DNA from: Piscicola geometra
Lineage: Eukaryota; Annelida; Clitellata; Hirudinida; Piscicolidae
NCBI GenBank assembly: GCA_943735955.1
Contig: OX030968.1
Location: 192,501 to 256,500, forward strand
Direction of reading: 5' to 3'
DNA: 64,000 nucleotides
The notes beneath the pieces were generated by a model. The model did not search any database and was not told where the DNA came from. It saw only the letters and a program-made list of their open reading frames with translations. Made by a program: the position numbers and the translations under genes. Below are positions 11,861-27,500 of the stretch, piece by piece. The first letter of the stretch is position 1. Each line of letters starts with the position of its first letter.

Positions 11861-14800
11861 AAGACGATGAAGACGGTGAAGACGGTGAAGACGGTGAAGA
11901 CGATGAAGACGATGAAGACGATGAAGACGGTGAAGACGATGAAGACGGTAAAGACGATGAAGACGATGAAGACGGTGAAGACGGTGAAGACGATGAAGAC
12001 GATGAAGACGATGAAGACAGTGAAGACGGTGAAGACGGTGAAGACGGTGAAGACGGTGAAGACGATGAAGACGATGAAGACGATGAAGACAGTGAAGACG
12101 ATGAAGACGATGAAGACGGTGACGACGATGAAGACGATGAAGACGATGAAGACGATGAAGACGGTGAAGACGGTGAAGACGGTGAAGACGGTGAAGACGA
12201 TGAAGACGATGAAGACGATGAAGACGATGAAGACGATGAAGACGATGAAGACGGTGAAGACGATGAAGACGATGAAGACGATGAAGACGGTGAAGACGGT
12301 GAAGACGATGAAGACGATGAAGACGATGAAGACGGTGAAGACGGTGAAGACGGTGAAGACGGTGAAGACGGTGAAGACGATGAAGACGATGAAGACGATG
12401 AAGACAGTGAAAACGATGAAGACGATGAAGACGGTGAAGACGATGAAGACGATGAAGACGATGAAGACGATGAAGACGGTGAAGACGGTGAAGACGGTGA
12501 AGACGGTGAAGACGGTAAAGACGATGAAGACGATGAAGACGATAAAGACGGTGAAGACGGTGAAGTCAATGAAGACGATGAAGACGATGAAGACGGTGAA
12601 GACGGTGAAGACGATGAAGACGGTGAAGACGATGAAGATGGTGAAGACGGTGAGGACGATGAAGACGGTGAAGACAATGAAGACGGTGAAGACGATGAAG
12701 ACGGTGAAGACGATGAAGACGATGAAGACGGTGAAGACGATGAAGACGATGAAGACGGTGAAGACGGTGAAGACGATGAAGACGATGAAGACGATGAAGA
12801 CGGTGAAGACGATGAAGACGGTGAAGACGGTGAAGACGATGAAGACAATGAAGACGGTGAAGATGGTGAAGACGGTGAAGACGGTGAAGACGATGAAGAC
12901 GATGAAGACGGTGAAGACGGTGAAGACGGTGAAGACGGTGAAGACGGTGAAGACGGTGAAGACGATGAAGACGATGAAGACGTTGAAGACGATGAAGACG
13001 GTGAAGACGATGAAGACGATGAAGACGATGAAGACGATGAAGACGGTGAAGACGGTGAAGACAATGAAGACGGTAAAGACAGTGAAGACGGTGAAGACGA
13101 TGAAGACGGTGAAGACGATGAAGACAGTGAAGACGATGAAGACGATGAAGACGATGAAGACGGTGAAGACGGTGAAGACGGTGAAGACGGTGAAGACGAT
13201 GAAGACGATGAAGACGATGAAGACGGTGAAGACGGTGAAGACGGTGAAGACGATGAAGACGGTGAAGACGATGAAGACGGTGAAGACGATGAAGACGGTG
13301 AAGACGGTGAAGACGGTGAAGACGGTGAAGACGATGAAGACGATGAAGACGAAGAAGACGGTGAATACGGTGAAGACGGTGAAGACGATGAAGACGGTGA
13401 AGACGATGAAGACGGTGAAGACGATGAAGACGGTGAAGACGGTGAAGACGATGAAGACGATGAAGACGAACGATGAAGACGATGAAGACGGTGAATACGG
13501 TGATAACGATGAAGACGGTGAAGACGATGAAGACGGTGAAGACGGTGAAGACGGTGAAGACGGTGAAGACGGTGAAGACGATGAAGACGGTGAAGAAGAT
13601 GAAGACGGTGAAGACGATGAAGACGGTGAAGACGAACGATGAAGACGATGAAGACGGTGAAGACGATGAAGACGGTGAAGACGATGAAGACGGTGAAGAC
13701 GATGAAGACGGTGAAGACGATGAAGACGAACGATGAAGACGATGAAGACGGTGAAGACGATGAAGACGGTGAAGACGATGAAGACGATGAAGACGATGAA
13801 GACGATGAAGACGAACGATGAAGACGATGAAAACGAACGATGAAGACGATGAAGACGGTGAAGACGGTGAAGACGGTGAAGACGATGAAGACGATGAAGA
13901 CGATGAAGACGATGAAGACGGTGAAGACGATGAAGACGATGAAGACGATGAAGACGGTGAAGACGATGAAGACGATGAAGACGATGAAGACGGTGAAGAC
14001 GGTGAAGACGATGAAGACGATGAAGACGATGAAGACGGTGAAGACGGTGAAGACGGTGAAGACGGTGAAGAAGGTGAAGACGATGAAGACGATGAAGACG
14101 ATGAAGACAGTGAAGACGATGAAGACGATGAAGACGGTGAAGACGATGAAGACGATGAAGACGATGAAGACGATGAAGACGGTGAAGACGGTGAAGACGG
14201 TGAAGACGGTGAAGACGATGAAGACGATGAAGACGATGAAGACGATGAAGACGATGAAGACGGTGAAGACGATAAAGACGATGAAGACGATGAAGACGGT
14301 GAAGACGGTGAAGACGATGAAGACGATGAAGACGATGAAGACGGTGAAGACGGTGAAGACGGTGAAGACGGTGAAGACGGTGAAGACGATGAAGACGATG
14401 AAGACGATGAAGACAGTGAAAACGATGAAGACGATGAAGACGGTGAAGACGATGAAGACGATGAAGACGATGAAGACGATGAAGACGGTGAAGACGGTGA
14501 AGACGGTGAAGACGGTAAAGACGATGAAGACGATGAAGACGATAAAGACGGTGAAGACGGTGAAGTCAATGAAGACGATGAAGACGATGAAGACGGTGAA
14601 GACGGTGAAGACGATGAAGACGGTGAAGACGATGAAGATGGTGAAGACGGTGAGGACGATGAAGACGGTGAAGACAATGAAGACGGTGAAGACGATGAAG
14701 ACGGTGAAGACGATGAAGACGATGAAGACGGTGAAGACGATGAAGACGATGAAGACGGTGAAGACGGTGAAGACGATGAAGACGATGAAGACGATGAAGA

Positions 14801-17800
14801 CGGTGTAGACAGTGAAGACGGTGAAGACGGTGAAGACGGTGAAGACGATGAAGACGATGAAGACGATGAAGACGGTGAAGACGATGAAGACGGTGAAGAC
14901 GGTGAAGACGATGAAGACAATGAAGACGGTGAAGATGTTGAAGACGGTGAAGACGGTGAAGACGATGAAGACGATGAAGACGGTGAAGACGGTGAAGACG
15001 GTGAAGACGGTGAAGACGGTGAAGACGGTGAAGACGATGAAGACGATGAAGACGATGAAGACGATGAAGACGGTGAAGACGATGAAGACGATGAAGACGA
15101 TGAAGACGATGAAGACGGTGAAGACGGTGAAGACAATGAAGACGGTAAAGACAGTGAAGACGGTGAAGACGATGAAGACGGTGAAGACGATGAAGACAGT
15201 GAAGACGATGAAGACGATGAAGACGATGAAGACGGTGAAGACGGTGAAGACGGTGAAGACGGTGAAGACGATGAAGACGATGAAGACGATGAAGACGGTG
15301 AAGACGGTGAAGACGGTGAAGACGATGAAGACGGTGAAGACGATGAAGACGGTGAAGACGATGAAGACGGTGAAGACGGTGAAGACGGTGAAGACGGTGA
15401 AGACGATGAAGACGATGAAGACGATGAAGACGGTGAATACGGTGAAGACGGTGAAGACGATGAAGACGGTGAAGACAATGAAGACGGTGAAGACGATGAA
15501 GACGGTGAAGACGATGAAGACGATGAAGACGGTGAAGACGATGAAGACGGTGAAGACGGTGAAGACGGTGAAGACGGTAAAGACGATGAAGACGGTGAAG
15601 ACGGTGAAGACGGTGAAGACGGTGAAGACGGTGAAGACGATGAAGACGGTGAAGAAGATGAAGACGGTGAAGACGATGAAGACGGTGAAGACGAACGATG
15701 AAGACGATGAAGACGGTGAAGACGATGAAGACGGTGAAGACGATGAAGACGGTGAAGACGATGAAGACGGTGAAGACGATGAAGACGAACGATGAAGACG
15801 ATGAAGACGGTGAAGACGATGAAGACGGTGAAGACGATGAAGACGATGAAGACGATGAAGACGATGAAGACGAACGATGAAGACGATGAAAACGAACGAT
15901 GAAGACGATGAAGACGGTGAAGACGGTGAAGACGGTGAAGACGATGAAGACGATGAAGACGATGAAGACGATGAAGACGGTGAAGACGATGAAGACGATG
16001 AAGACGATGAAGACGGTGAAGACGATGAAGACGATGAAGACGATGAAGACGGTGAAGACGGTGAAGACGATGAAGACGATGAAGACGATGAAGACGGTGA
16101 AGACGGTGAAGACGGTGAAGACGGTGAAGAAGGTGAAGACGATGAAGACGATGAAGACGATGAAGACAGTGAAGACGATGAAGACGATGAAGACGGTGAA
16201 GACGATGAAGACGATGAAGACGATGAAGACGATGAAGACGGTGAAGACGGTGAAGACGGTGAAGACGGTGAAGACGATGAAGACGATGAAGACGATGAAG
16301 ACGATGAAGACGATGAAGACGGTGAAGACGATAAAGACGATGAAGACGATGAAGACGGTGAAGACGGTGAAGACGATGAAGACGATGAAGACGATGAAGA
16401 CGGTGAAGACGGTGAAGACGGTGAAGACGGTGAAGACGGTGAAGACGATGAAGACGATGAAGACGATGAAGACAGTGAAAACGATGAAGACGATGAAGAC
16501 GGTGAAGACGATGAAGACGATGAAGACGATGAAGACGATGAAGACGGTGAAGACGGTGAAGACGGTGAAGACGGTAAAGACGATGAAGACGATGAAGACG
16601 ATAAAGACGGTGAAGACGGTGAAGTCAATGAAGACGATGAAGACGATGAAGACGGTGAAGACGGTGAAGACGATGAAGACGGTGAAGACGATGAAGATGG
16701 TGAAGACGGTGAGGACGATGAAGACGGTGAAGACAATGAAGACGGTGAAGACGATGAAGACGGTGAAGACGATGAAGACGATGAAGACGGTGAAGACGAT
16801 GAAGACGATGAAGACGGTGAAGACGGTGAAGACGATGAAGACGATGAAGACGGTGAAGACGGTGAAGACGATGAAGACGATGAAGACGATGAAGACGGTG
16901 AAGACGATGAAGACGGTGAAGACGGTGAAGACGATGAAGACAATGAAGACGGTGAAGATGTTGAAGACGGTGAAGACGGTGAAGACGATGAAGACGATGA
17001 AGACGGTGAAGACGGTGAAGACGGTGAAGACGGTGAAGACGGTGAAGACGGTGAAGACGATGAAGACGATGAAGACGATGAAGACGATGAAGACGGTGAA
17101 GACGATGAAGACGATGAAGACGATGAAGACGATGAAGACGGTGAAGACGGTGAAGACAATGAAGACGGTAAAGACAGTGAAGACGGTGAAGACGATGAAG
17201 ACGGTGAAGACGATGAAGACAGTGAAGACGATGAAGACGATGAAGACGATGAAGACGGTGAAGACGGTGAAGACGGTGAAGACGGTGAAGACGATGAAGA
17301 CGATGAAGACGATGAAGACGGTGAAGACGGTGAAGACGGTGAAGACGATGAAGACGGTGAAGACGATGAAGACGGTGAAGACGATGAAGACGGTGAAGAC
17401 GGTGAAGACGGTGAAGACGGTGAAGACGATGAAGACGATGAAGACGATGAAGACGGTGAATACGGTGAAGACGGTGAAGACGATGAAGACGGTGAAGACG
17501 ATGAAGACGGTGAAGACGATGAAGACGGTGAAGACGGTGAAGACGATGAAGACGATGAAGACGAACGATGAAGACGATGAAGACGGTGAATACGGTGATA
17601 ACGATGAAGACGGTGAAGACGATGAAGACGGTGAAGACGGTGAAGACGGTGAAGACGGTGAAGACGGTGAAGACGATGAAGACGGTGAAGACGGTGAAGA
17701 CGGTGAAGACGATGAAGACGATGAAGACGATGAAGACGGTGAAGACGGTGAAGACGATGAAGACGATGAAGACGATGAAGACGGTGAAGACGGTGAAGAC

Positions 17801-20800
17801 GGTGAAGACGGTGAAGACGGTGAAGACGATGAAGACGATGAAGACGATGAAGACAGTGAAAACGATGAAGACGATGAAGACGGTGAAGACGATGAAGACG
17901 ATGAAGACGATGAAGACGATGAAGACGGTGAAGACGGTGAAGACGGTGAAGACGGTAAAGACGATGAAGACGATGAAGACGATAAAGACGGTGAAGACGG
18001 TGAAGTCAATGAAGACGATGAAGACGATGAAGACGGTGAAGACGGTGAAGACGATGAAGACGGTGAAGACGATGTAGATGGTGAAGACGGTGAGGACGAT
18101 GAAGACGGTGAAGACAATGAAGACGGTGAAGACGATGAAGACGGTGAAGACGATGAAGACGATGAAGACGGTGAAGACGATGAAGACGATGAAGACGGTG
18201 AAGACGGTGAAGACGATGAAGACGATGAAGACGATGAAGACGGTGTAGACAGTGAAGACGGTGAAGACGGTGAAGACGGTGAAGACGATGAAGACGATGA
18301 AGACGATGAAGACGGTGAAGACGATGAAGACGGTGAAGACGGTGAAGACGATGAAGACAATGAAGACGGTGAAGATGGTGAAGACGGTGAAGACGGTGAA
18401 GACGATGAAGACGATGAAGACGGTGAAGACGGTGAAGACGGTGAAGACGGTGAAGACGGTGAAGACGGTGAAGACGATGAAGACGATGAAGACGATGAAG
18501 ACGATGAAGACGGTGAAGACGATGAAGACGATGAAGACGATGAAGACGATGAAGACGGTGAAGACGGTGAAGACAATGAAGACGGTAAAGACAGTGAAGA
18601 CGGTGAAGACGATGAAGACGGTGAAGACGATGAAGACAGTGAAGACGATGAAGACGATGAAGACGATGAAGACGGTGAAGACGGTGAAGACGGTGAAGAC
18701 GGTGAAGACGATGAAGACGATGAAGACGATGAAGACGGTGAAGACGGTGAAGACGGTGAAGACGATGAAGACGGTGAAGACGATGAAGACGGTGAAGACG
18801 ATGAAGACGGTGAAGACGGTGAAGACGGTGAAGACGGTGAAGACGATGAAGACGATGAAGACGATGAAGACGGTGAATACGGTGAAGACGGTGAAGACGA
18901 TGAAGACGGTGAAGACGATGAAGACGGTGAAGACGATGAAGACGGTGAAGACGGTGAAGACGATGAAGACGATGAAGACGAACGATGAAGACGATGAAGA
19001 CGGTGAATACGGTGATAACGATGAAGACGGTGAAGACGATGAAGACGGTGAAGACGGTGAAGACGGTGAAGACGGTGAAGACGGTGAAGACGGTGAAGAC
19101 GATGAAGACGATGAAGACGATGAAGACAGTGAAAACGATGAAGACGATGAAGACGGTGAAGACGATGAAGACGATGAAGACGATGAAGACGATGAAGACG
19201 GTGAAGACGGTGAAGACGGTGAAGACGGTAAAGACGATGAAGACGAACGATGAAGACGGTGAAGACGGTGAAGACGGTGAAGACGGTGAAGACGATGAAG
19301 ACGATCAAGACGGTGAAGACGGTGAAGACGGTGAAGACGATGAAGACGGTGAAGACGATGAAGACGATGAAGACGATGAAGACGATGAAGACGGTGAAGA
19401 CGGTGAAGACGGTGAAGACGGTGAAGACGATGAAGACGATGAAGACGATGAAGACGGTGAAGACGGTGAAGACGGTGAAGACGATGAAGACGGTGAAGAC
19501 GATGAAGACGGTGAAGACGATGAAGACGGTGAAGACGGTGAAGACGGTGAAGACGGTGAAGACGATGAAGACGATGAAGACGATGAAGACGGTGAATACG
19601 GTGAAGACGGTGAAGACGATGAAGACGGTGAAGACGATGAAGACGGTGAAGACGATGAAGACGGTGAAGACGGTGAAGACGATGAAGACGATGAAGACGA
19701 ACGATGAAGACGATGAAGACGGTGAATACGGTGATAACGATGAAGACGGTGAAGACGATGAAGACGGTGAAGACGGTGAAGACGGTGAAGACGGTGAAGA
19801 CGGTGAAGACGGTGAAGACGATGAAGACGATGAAGACGATGAAGACAGTGAAAACGATGAAGACGATGAAGACGGTGAAGACGATGAAGACGATGAAGAC
19901 GATGAAGACGATGAAGACGGTGAAGACGGTGAAGACGGTGAAGACGGTAAAGACGATGAAGACGATGAAGACGATAAAGACGGTGAAGACGGTGAAGTCA
20001 ATGAAGACGATGAAGACGATGAAGACGGTGAAGACGGTGAAGACGATGAAGACGGTGAAGACGATGTAGATGGTGAAGACGGTGAGGACGATGAAGACGG
20101 TGAAGACAATGAAGACGGTGAAGACGATGAAGACGGTGAAGACGATGAAGACGATGAAGACGGTGAAGACGATGAAGACGATGAAGACGGTGAAGACGGT
20201 GAAGACGATGAAGACGATGAAGACGATGAAGACGGTGTAGACAGTGAAGACGGTGAAGACGGTGAAGACGGTGAAGACGATGAAGACGATGAAGACGATG
20301 AAGACGGTGAAGACGATGAAGACGGTGAAGACGGTGAAGACGATGAAGACAATGAAGACGGTGAAGATGGTGAAGACGGTGAAGACGGTGAAGACGATGA
20401 AGACGATGAAGACGGTGAAGACGGTGAAGACGGTGAAGACGGTGAAGACGGTGAAGACGGTGAAGACGATGAAGACGATGAAGACGATGAAGACGATGAA
20501 GACGGTGAAGACGATGAAGACGATGAAGACGATGAAGACGATGAAGACGGTGAAGACGGTGAAGACAATGAAGACGGTAAAGACAGTGAAGACGGTGAAG
20601 ACGATGAAGACGGTGAAGACGATGAAGACAGTGAAGACGATGAAGACGATGAAGACGATGAAGACGGTGAAGACGGTGAAGACGGTGAAGACGGTGAAGA
20701 CGATGAAGACGATGAAGACGATGAAGACGGTGAAGACGGTGAAGACGGTGAAGACGATGAAGACGGTGAAGACGATGAAGACGGTGAAGACGATGAAGAC

Positions 20801-20980
20801 GGTGAAGACGGTGAAGACGGTGAAGACGGTGAAGACGATGAAGACGATGAAGACGATGAAGACGGTGAATACGGTGAAGACGGTGAAGACGATGAAGACG
20901 GTGAAGACGATGAAGACGGTGAAGACGATGAAGACGGTGAAGACGGTGAAGACGATGAAGACGATGAAGACGAACGATGA
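11836..20980 (+). repeat. higher-order repeat of about 2.0 kb in satellite A
   Basis: The rare unit GAAGTCAAT marks successive copies at 12562, 14562, 16621, 18002 and 19994. The spacings are 2000, 2059, 1381 and 1992 bp. The same order of rarer units (GATAAAGAC before it; GAAGATGGT, GGTGAGGAC, GGTGTAGACAGT and GGTGAATACGGTGATAAC after it) repeats around most marks. One copy is shortened by about 0.6 kb, which suggests internal deletion or unequal exchange. Confidence 0.85.
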
Positions 20981-21589
20981 AGACGATGAAGACGGTGAAT
21001 ACGGTGATAACGATGAAGACGGTGAAGACGATGAAGACGGTGAAGACGGTGAAGACGGTGAAGACGGTGAAGACGGTGAAGACGGTGAAGACGATGAAGA
21101 CGGTGAAGAAGATGAAGACGGTGAAGACGATGAAGACGGTGAAGACGGTGAAGACGAACGATGAAGACGATGAAGACGGTGAAGACGATGAAGACGGTGA
21201 AGACGATGAAGACGGTGAAGACGATGAAGACGGTGAAGACGATGAAGACGGTGAAGACGATGAAGACGGTGAAGACGGTGAAGACGATGAAGACGATGAA
21301 GACGAACGATGAAGACGATGAAGACGGTGAAGACGGTGAAGACGATAAAGACGGTGAAGACGATGAAGACGGTGAAGACGATGAAGACGGTGAAGACGGT
21401 GAAGACGATGAAGACGATGAAGACGGTGAAGACGATGAAGACGGTGAAGAAGATGAAGACGGTGAAGACGATGAAGACGGTGAAGACGAACGATGAAGAC
21501 GATGAAGACGGTGAAGACGATGAAGACGGTGAAGACGATGAAGACAGTGAAGACGATGAAGACGGTGAAGACAGTGAAGACGAACGATG

Positions 21590-24500
21590 AAGACGATGAA
21601 GACGGTGAAGACGATGAAGACGGTGAAGACGATGAAGACGATGAAGACGATGAAGACGGTGAAGACGATGAAGACGATGAAGACGATGAAGACGAACGAT
21701 GAAGACGATGAAGACGAACGATGAAGACGATGAAGACGGTGAAGACGGTGAAGACGGTGAAGACGATGAAGACGATGAAGACGATGAAGACGGTGAAGAC
21801 GATGAAGACGGTGAAGAAGATGAAGACGGTGGAGACGATGAAGACGGTGAAGACGATGAAGACGGTGAAGACGATGAAGACGGTGAAGACGGTGAAGACG
21901 AACGATGAAAACGATGAAGACGGTGAAGACGATGAAGACGGTGAAGACGATGAAGACGGTGAAGACGAGGAAGACGGTGAAGACGATGTAGACGGTGAAG
22001 ACGATGAAGACGATGAAGACGATGAAGACGATGAAGACGAACGATGAAGACGGTGAAGACGGTGAAGACGGTGAAGACGGTGAAGACGATGAAGACGATC
22101 AAGACGGTGAAGACGGTGAAGACGGTGAAGACGATGAAGACGGTGAAGACGATGAAGACGATGAAGACGAACGATGAAGACGATGAAGACGGTGAAGACG
22201 ATGAAGACGGTGAAGACGATGAAGACGATGAAGACGATGAAGACGGTGAAGACGGTGAAGACGGTGAAGACGGTGAAGACGATGAAGACGGTGAAGACGA
22301 TGAAGACGGTGAAGACGATGAAGACGGTGAAGACGGTGATAACGATGAAGACGGTGAAGACGATGAAGACGGTGAAGACGGTGAAGACGGTGAAGACGGT
22401 GAAGACGGTGAAGACGATGAAGACGGTGAAGAAGATGAAGACGGTGAAGACGATGAAGACGGTGAAGACGGTGAAGACGAACGATGAAGACGATAAAGAC
22501 GGTGAAGACGATGAAGACGGTGAAGACGATGAAGACAGTGAAGACGATGAAGACGGTGAAGACGGTGAAGACGAACGATGAAGACGATGAAGACGGTGAA
22601 GACGATGAAGACGGTGAAGACGGTGAAGACGATGAAGACGATGAAGACGATGAAGACGGTGAAGACGATGAAGACGATGAAGACGATGAAGACGAACGAT
22701 GAAGACGATGAAGACGAACGATGAAGACGATGAAGACGGTGAAGACGGTGAAGACGGTGAAGACGATGAAGACGATGAAGACGATGAAGACGGTGAAGAC
22801 GAACGATGAAGACGATGAAGACGGTGAAGACGATGAAGACGGTGAAGACGATGAAGACGATGAAGACGATGAAGACGGTGAAGACGATGAAGACGATGAA
22901 GACGATGAAGACGAACGATGAAGACGATGAAGACGAACGATGAAGACGATGAAGACGGTGAAGACGGTGAAGACGGTGAAGACGATGAAGACGATGAAGA
23001 CGATGAAGACGGTGAAGACGATGAAGACGGTGAAGAAGATGAAGACGGTGGAGACGATGAAGACGGTGAAGACGATGAAGACGGTGAAGACGATGAAGAC
23101 GGTGAAGACGGTGAAGACGAACGATGAAAACGATGAAGACGGTGAAGACGATGAAGACGGTGAAGACGATGAAGACGGTGAAGACGAGGAAGACGGTGAA
23201 GACGATGTAGACGGTGAAGACGATGAAGACGATGAAGACGATGAAGACGATGAAGACGAACGATGAAGACGGTGAAGACGGTGAAGACGGTGAAGACGGT
23301 GAAGACGATGAAGACGATCAAGACGGTGAAGACGGTGAAGACGGTGAAGACGATGAAGACGGTGAAGACGATGAAGACGATGAAGACGAACGATGAAGAC
23401 GATGAAGACGGTGAAGACGATGAAGACGGTGAAGACGATGAAGACGATGAAGACGATGAAGACGGTGAAGACGGTGAAGACGGTGAAGACGGTGAAGACG
23501 ATGAAGACGGTGAAGACGATGAAGACGGTGAAGACGATGAAGACGGTGAAGACGGTGATAACGATGAAGACGGTGAAGACGATGAAGACGGTGAAGACGG
23601 TGAAGACGGTGAAGACGGTGAAGACGGTGAAGACGATGAAGACGGTGAAGAAGATGAAGACGGTGAAGACGATGAAGACGGTGAAGACGGTGAAGACGAA
23701 CGATGAAGACGATGAAGACGGTGAAGACGATGAAGACGGTGAAGACGATGAAGACAGTGAAGACGATGAAGACGGTGAAGACGGTGAAGACGAACGATGA
23801 AGACGATGAAGACGGTGAAGACGATGAAGACGGTGAAGACGGTGAAGACGATGAAGACGATGAAGACGATGAAGACGGTGAAGACGATGAAGACGATGAA
23901 GACGATGAAGACGAACGATGAAGACGATGAAGACGAACGATGAAGACGATGAAGACGGTGAAGACGGTGAAGACGGTGAAGACGATGAAGACGATGAAGA
24001 CGATGAAGACGGTGAAGACGAACGATGAAGACGATGAAGACGGTGAAGACGATGAAGACGGTAAAGAAGATGAAGACGGTGAAGACGATGAAGACGGTGA
24101 AGACGATGAAGACGGTGAAGACGATGAAGACGGTGAAGACGGTGAAGACGAACGATGAAAACGATGAAGACGGTGAAGACGATGAAGACGGTGAAGACGA
24201 TGAAGACGGTGAAGACGATGAAGACGATGAAGACGATGTAGACGGTGAAGACGATGAAGACGATGAAGACGATGAAGACGATGAAGACGAACGATGAAGA
24301 CGGTGAAGACGGTGAAGACGGTGAAGACGATGAAGACGATGAAGACGATGAAGACGATCAAGACGATCAAGACGGTGAAGACGGTGAAGACGGTGAAGAC
24401 GATGAAGACGGTGAAGACGATGAAGACGGTGAAGACGGTGAAGACGGTGAAGACGATGAAGACGATGAAGACGAACGATGAAGACGATGAAGACGGTGAA

Positions 24501-27500
24501 GACGATGAAGACGGTGAAGACGATGAAGACGATGAAGACGATGAAGACGGTGAAGACGGTGAAGACGGTGAAGACGGTGAAGACGATGAAGACGGTGAAG
24601 ACGATGAAGACGGTGAAGACGATGAAGACGGTGAAGACGGTGATAACGATGAAGACGGTGAAGACGATGAAGACGGTGAAGACGGTGAAGACGGTGAAGA
24701 CGGTGAAGACGGTGAAGACGATGAAGACGGTGAAGAAGATGAAGACGGTGAAGACGATGAAGACGGTGAAGACGGTGAAGACGAACGATGAAGACGATGA
24801 AGACGGTGAAGACGATGAAGACGGTGAAGACGATGAAGACAGTGAAGACGATGAAGACGGTGAAGACGGTGAAGACGAACGATGAAGACGATGAAGACGG
24901 TGAAGACGATGAAGACGGTGAAGACGGTGAAGACGATGAAGACGATGAAGACGATGAAGACGGTGAAGACGATGAAGACGATGAAGACGATGAAGACGAA
25001 CGATGAAGACGATGAAGACGAACGATGAAGACGATGAAGACGGTGAAGACGGTGAAGACGGTGAAGACGATGAAGACGATGAAGACGATGAAGACGGTGA
25101 AGACGAACGATGAAGACGATGAAGACGGTGAAGACGATGAAGACGGTGAAGAAGATGAAGACGGTGAAGACGATGAAGACGGTGAAGACGATGAAGACGG
25201 TGAAGACGATGAAGACGGTGAAGACGGTGAAGACGAACGATGAAAACGATGAAGACGGTGAAGACGATGAAGACGGTGAAGACGATGAAGACGGTGAAGA
25301 CGATGAAGACGATGAAGACGATGTAGACGGTGAAGACGATGAAGACGATGAAGACGATGAAGACGATGAAGACGAACGATGAAGACGGTGAAGACGGTGA
25401 AGACGGTGAAGACGATGAAGACGATGAAGACGATGAAGACGATCAAGACGATCAAGACGGTGAAGACGGTGAAGACGGTGAAGACGATGAAGACGGTGAA
25501 GACGATGAAGACGGTGAAGACGGTGAAGACGGTGAAGACGATGAAGACGATGAAGACGAACGATGAAGACGATGAAGACGGTGAAGACGATGAAGACGGT
25601 GAAGACGATGAAGACGATGAAGACGATGAAGACGGTGAAGACGGTGAAGACGGTGAAGACGATGAAGACGGTGAAGACGATGAAGACGGTGAAGACGAGG
25701 AAGACGATGAAGACGGTGAAGACGATGAAGACGGTGAAGACGGTGAAGACGATGAAGACGATGAAGACGGTGAAAACGGTGAAGACGGTGGAGACGAAGA
25801 AGACGATGAAGACGATGAAGACGGTGAAAACAATGAAGACGGTGAAGACGGTGAAGACGGTGAAGACGATGAAGACGATGAAGACGATGAAGACGGTGAA
25901 GACGATGAAGACGGTGAAGACGGTGAAGACGATGAAGACGATGAAGACGGTGAAAACGGTGAAGACGGTGGAGACGAAGAAGACGATGAAGACGATGAAG
26001 ACGGTGAAAACAATGAAGACGGTGAAGACGGTGAAGACGGTGAAGACGATGAAGACGATGAAGACGATGAAGACGATGAAGACGGTGAAGACGATGAAGA
26101 CGGTGAAGACGGTGAAGACGATGAAGACGGTGAAGACGGTGAAGACGGTGAAGACGGTGAAGACGATGAAGACAATGAAGACGGTGAAGACGATGAAGAC
26201 GGTGAAGACGAACGATGAAGACGATGAAGACGGTGAAGACGATGAAGACGGTGAAGACGATGAAGACAGTGAAGACGATGAAGACGGTGAAGACAGTGAA
26301 GACGAACGATGAAGACGATGAAGACGGTGAAGACGATGAAGACGGTGAAGACGATGAAGACGATGAAGACGATGAAGACGGTGAAGACGATGAAGACGAT
26401 GAAGACGATGAAGACGAACGATGAAGACGATGAAGACGAACGATGAAGACGATGAAGACGGTGAAGACGGTGAAGACGGTGAAGACGATGAAGACGATGA
26501 AGACGATGAAGACGGTGAAGACGATGAGGACGGTGAAGAAGATGAAGACGGTGGAGACGATGAAGACGGTGAAGACGATGAAGACGGTGAAGACGATGAA
26601 GACGGTGAAGACGGTGAAGACGAACGATGAAAACGATGAAGACGGTGAAGACGATGAAGACGGTGAAGACGATGAAGACGGTGAAGACGAGGAAGACGGT
26701 GAAGACGATGTAGACGGTGAAGACGATGAAGACGATGAAGACGATGAAGACGATGAAGACGAACGATGAAGACGGTGAAGACGGTGAAGACGGTGAAGAC
26801 GGTGAAGACGATGAAGACGATCAAGACGGTGAAGACGGTGAAGACGGTGAAGACGATGAAGACGGTGAAGACGATGAAGACGATGAAGACGAACGATGAA
26901 GACGATGAAGACGGTGAAGACGATGAAGACGGTGAAGACGATGAAGACGATGAAGACGATGAAGACGGTGAAAACGGTGAAGACGGTGAAGACGGTGAAG
27001 ACGATGAAGACGGTGAAGACGATGAAGACGGTGAAGACGATGAAGACGGTGAAGACGGTGATAACGATGAAGACGGTGAAGACGATGAAGACGGTGAAGA
27101 CGGTGAAGACGGTGAAGACGGTGAAGACGGTGAAGACGATGAAGACGGTGAAGAAGATGAAGACGGTGAAGACGATGAAGACGGTGAAGACGGTGAAGAC
27201 GAACGATGAAGACGATGAAGACGGTGAAGACGATGAAGACGGTGAAGACGATGAAGACAGTGAAGACGATGAAGACGGTGAAGACGGTGAAGACGAACGA
27301 TGAAGACGATGAAGACGGTGAAGACGATGAAGACGGTGAAGACGGTGAAGACGATGAAGACGATGAAGACGATGAAGACGGTGAAGACGATGAAGACGAT
27401 GAAGACGATGAAGACGAACGATGAAGACGATGAAGACGAACGATGAAGACGATGAAGACGGTGAAGACGGTGAAGACGGTGAAGACGATGAAGACGATGA

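Noticed and set aside
5082..17159. Very long minus-strand open frame of about 4,000 codons (Ser/Pro, Phe-Thr-Val and Arg-Leu-His repeats)
   Set aside because: The reverse unit (ATCGTCTTC/ACCGTCTTC) has no stop codon in any frame, so long frames are inevitable. The translated repeat changes type at each 13-bp unit, which is a frame-shift trace and not protein evolution.
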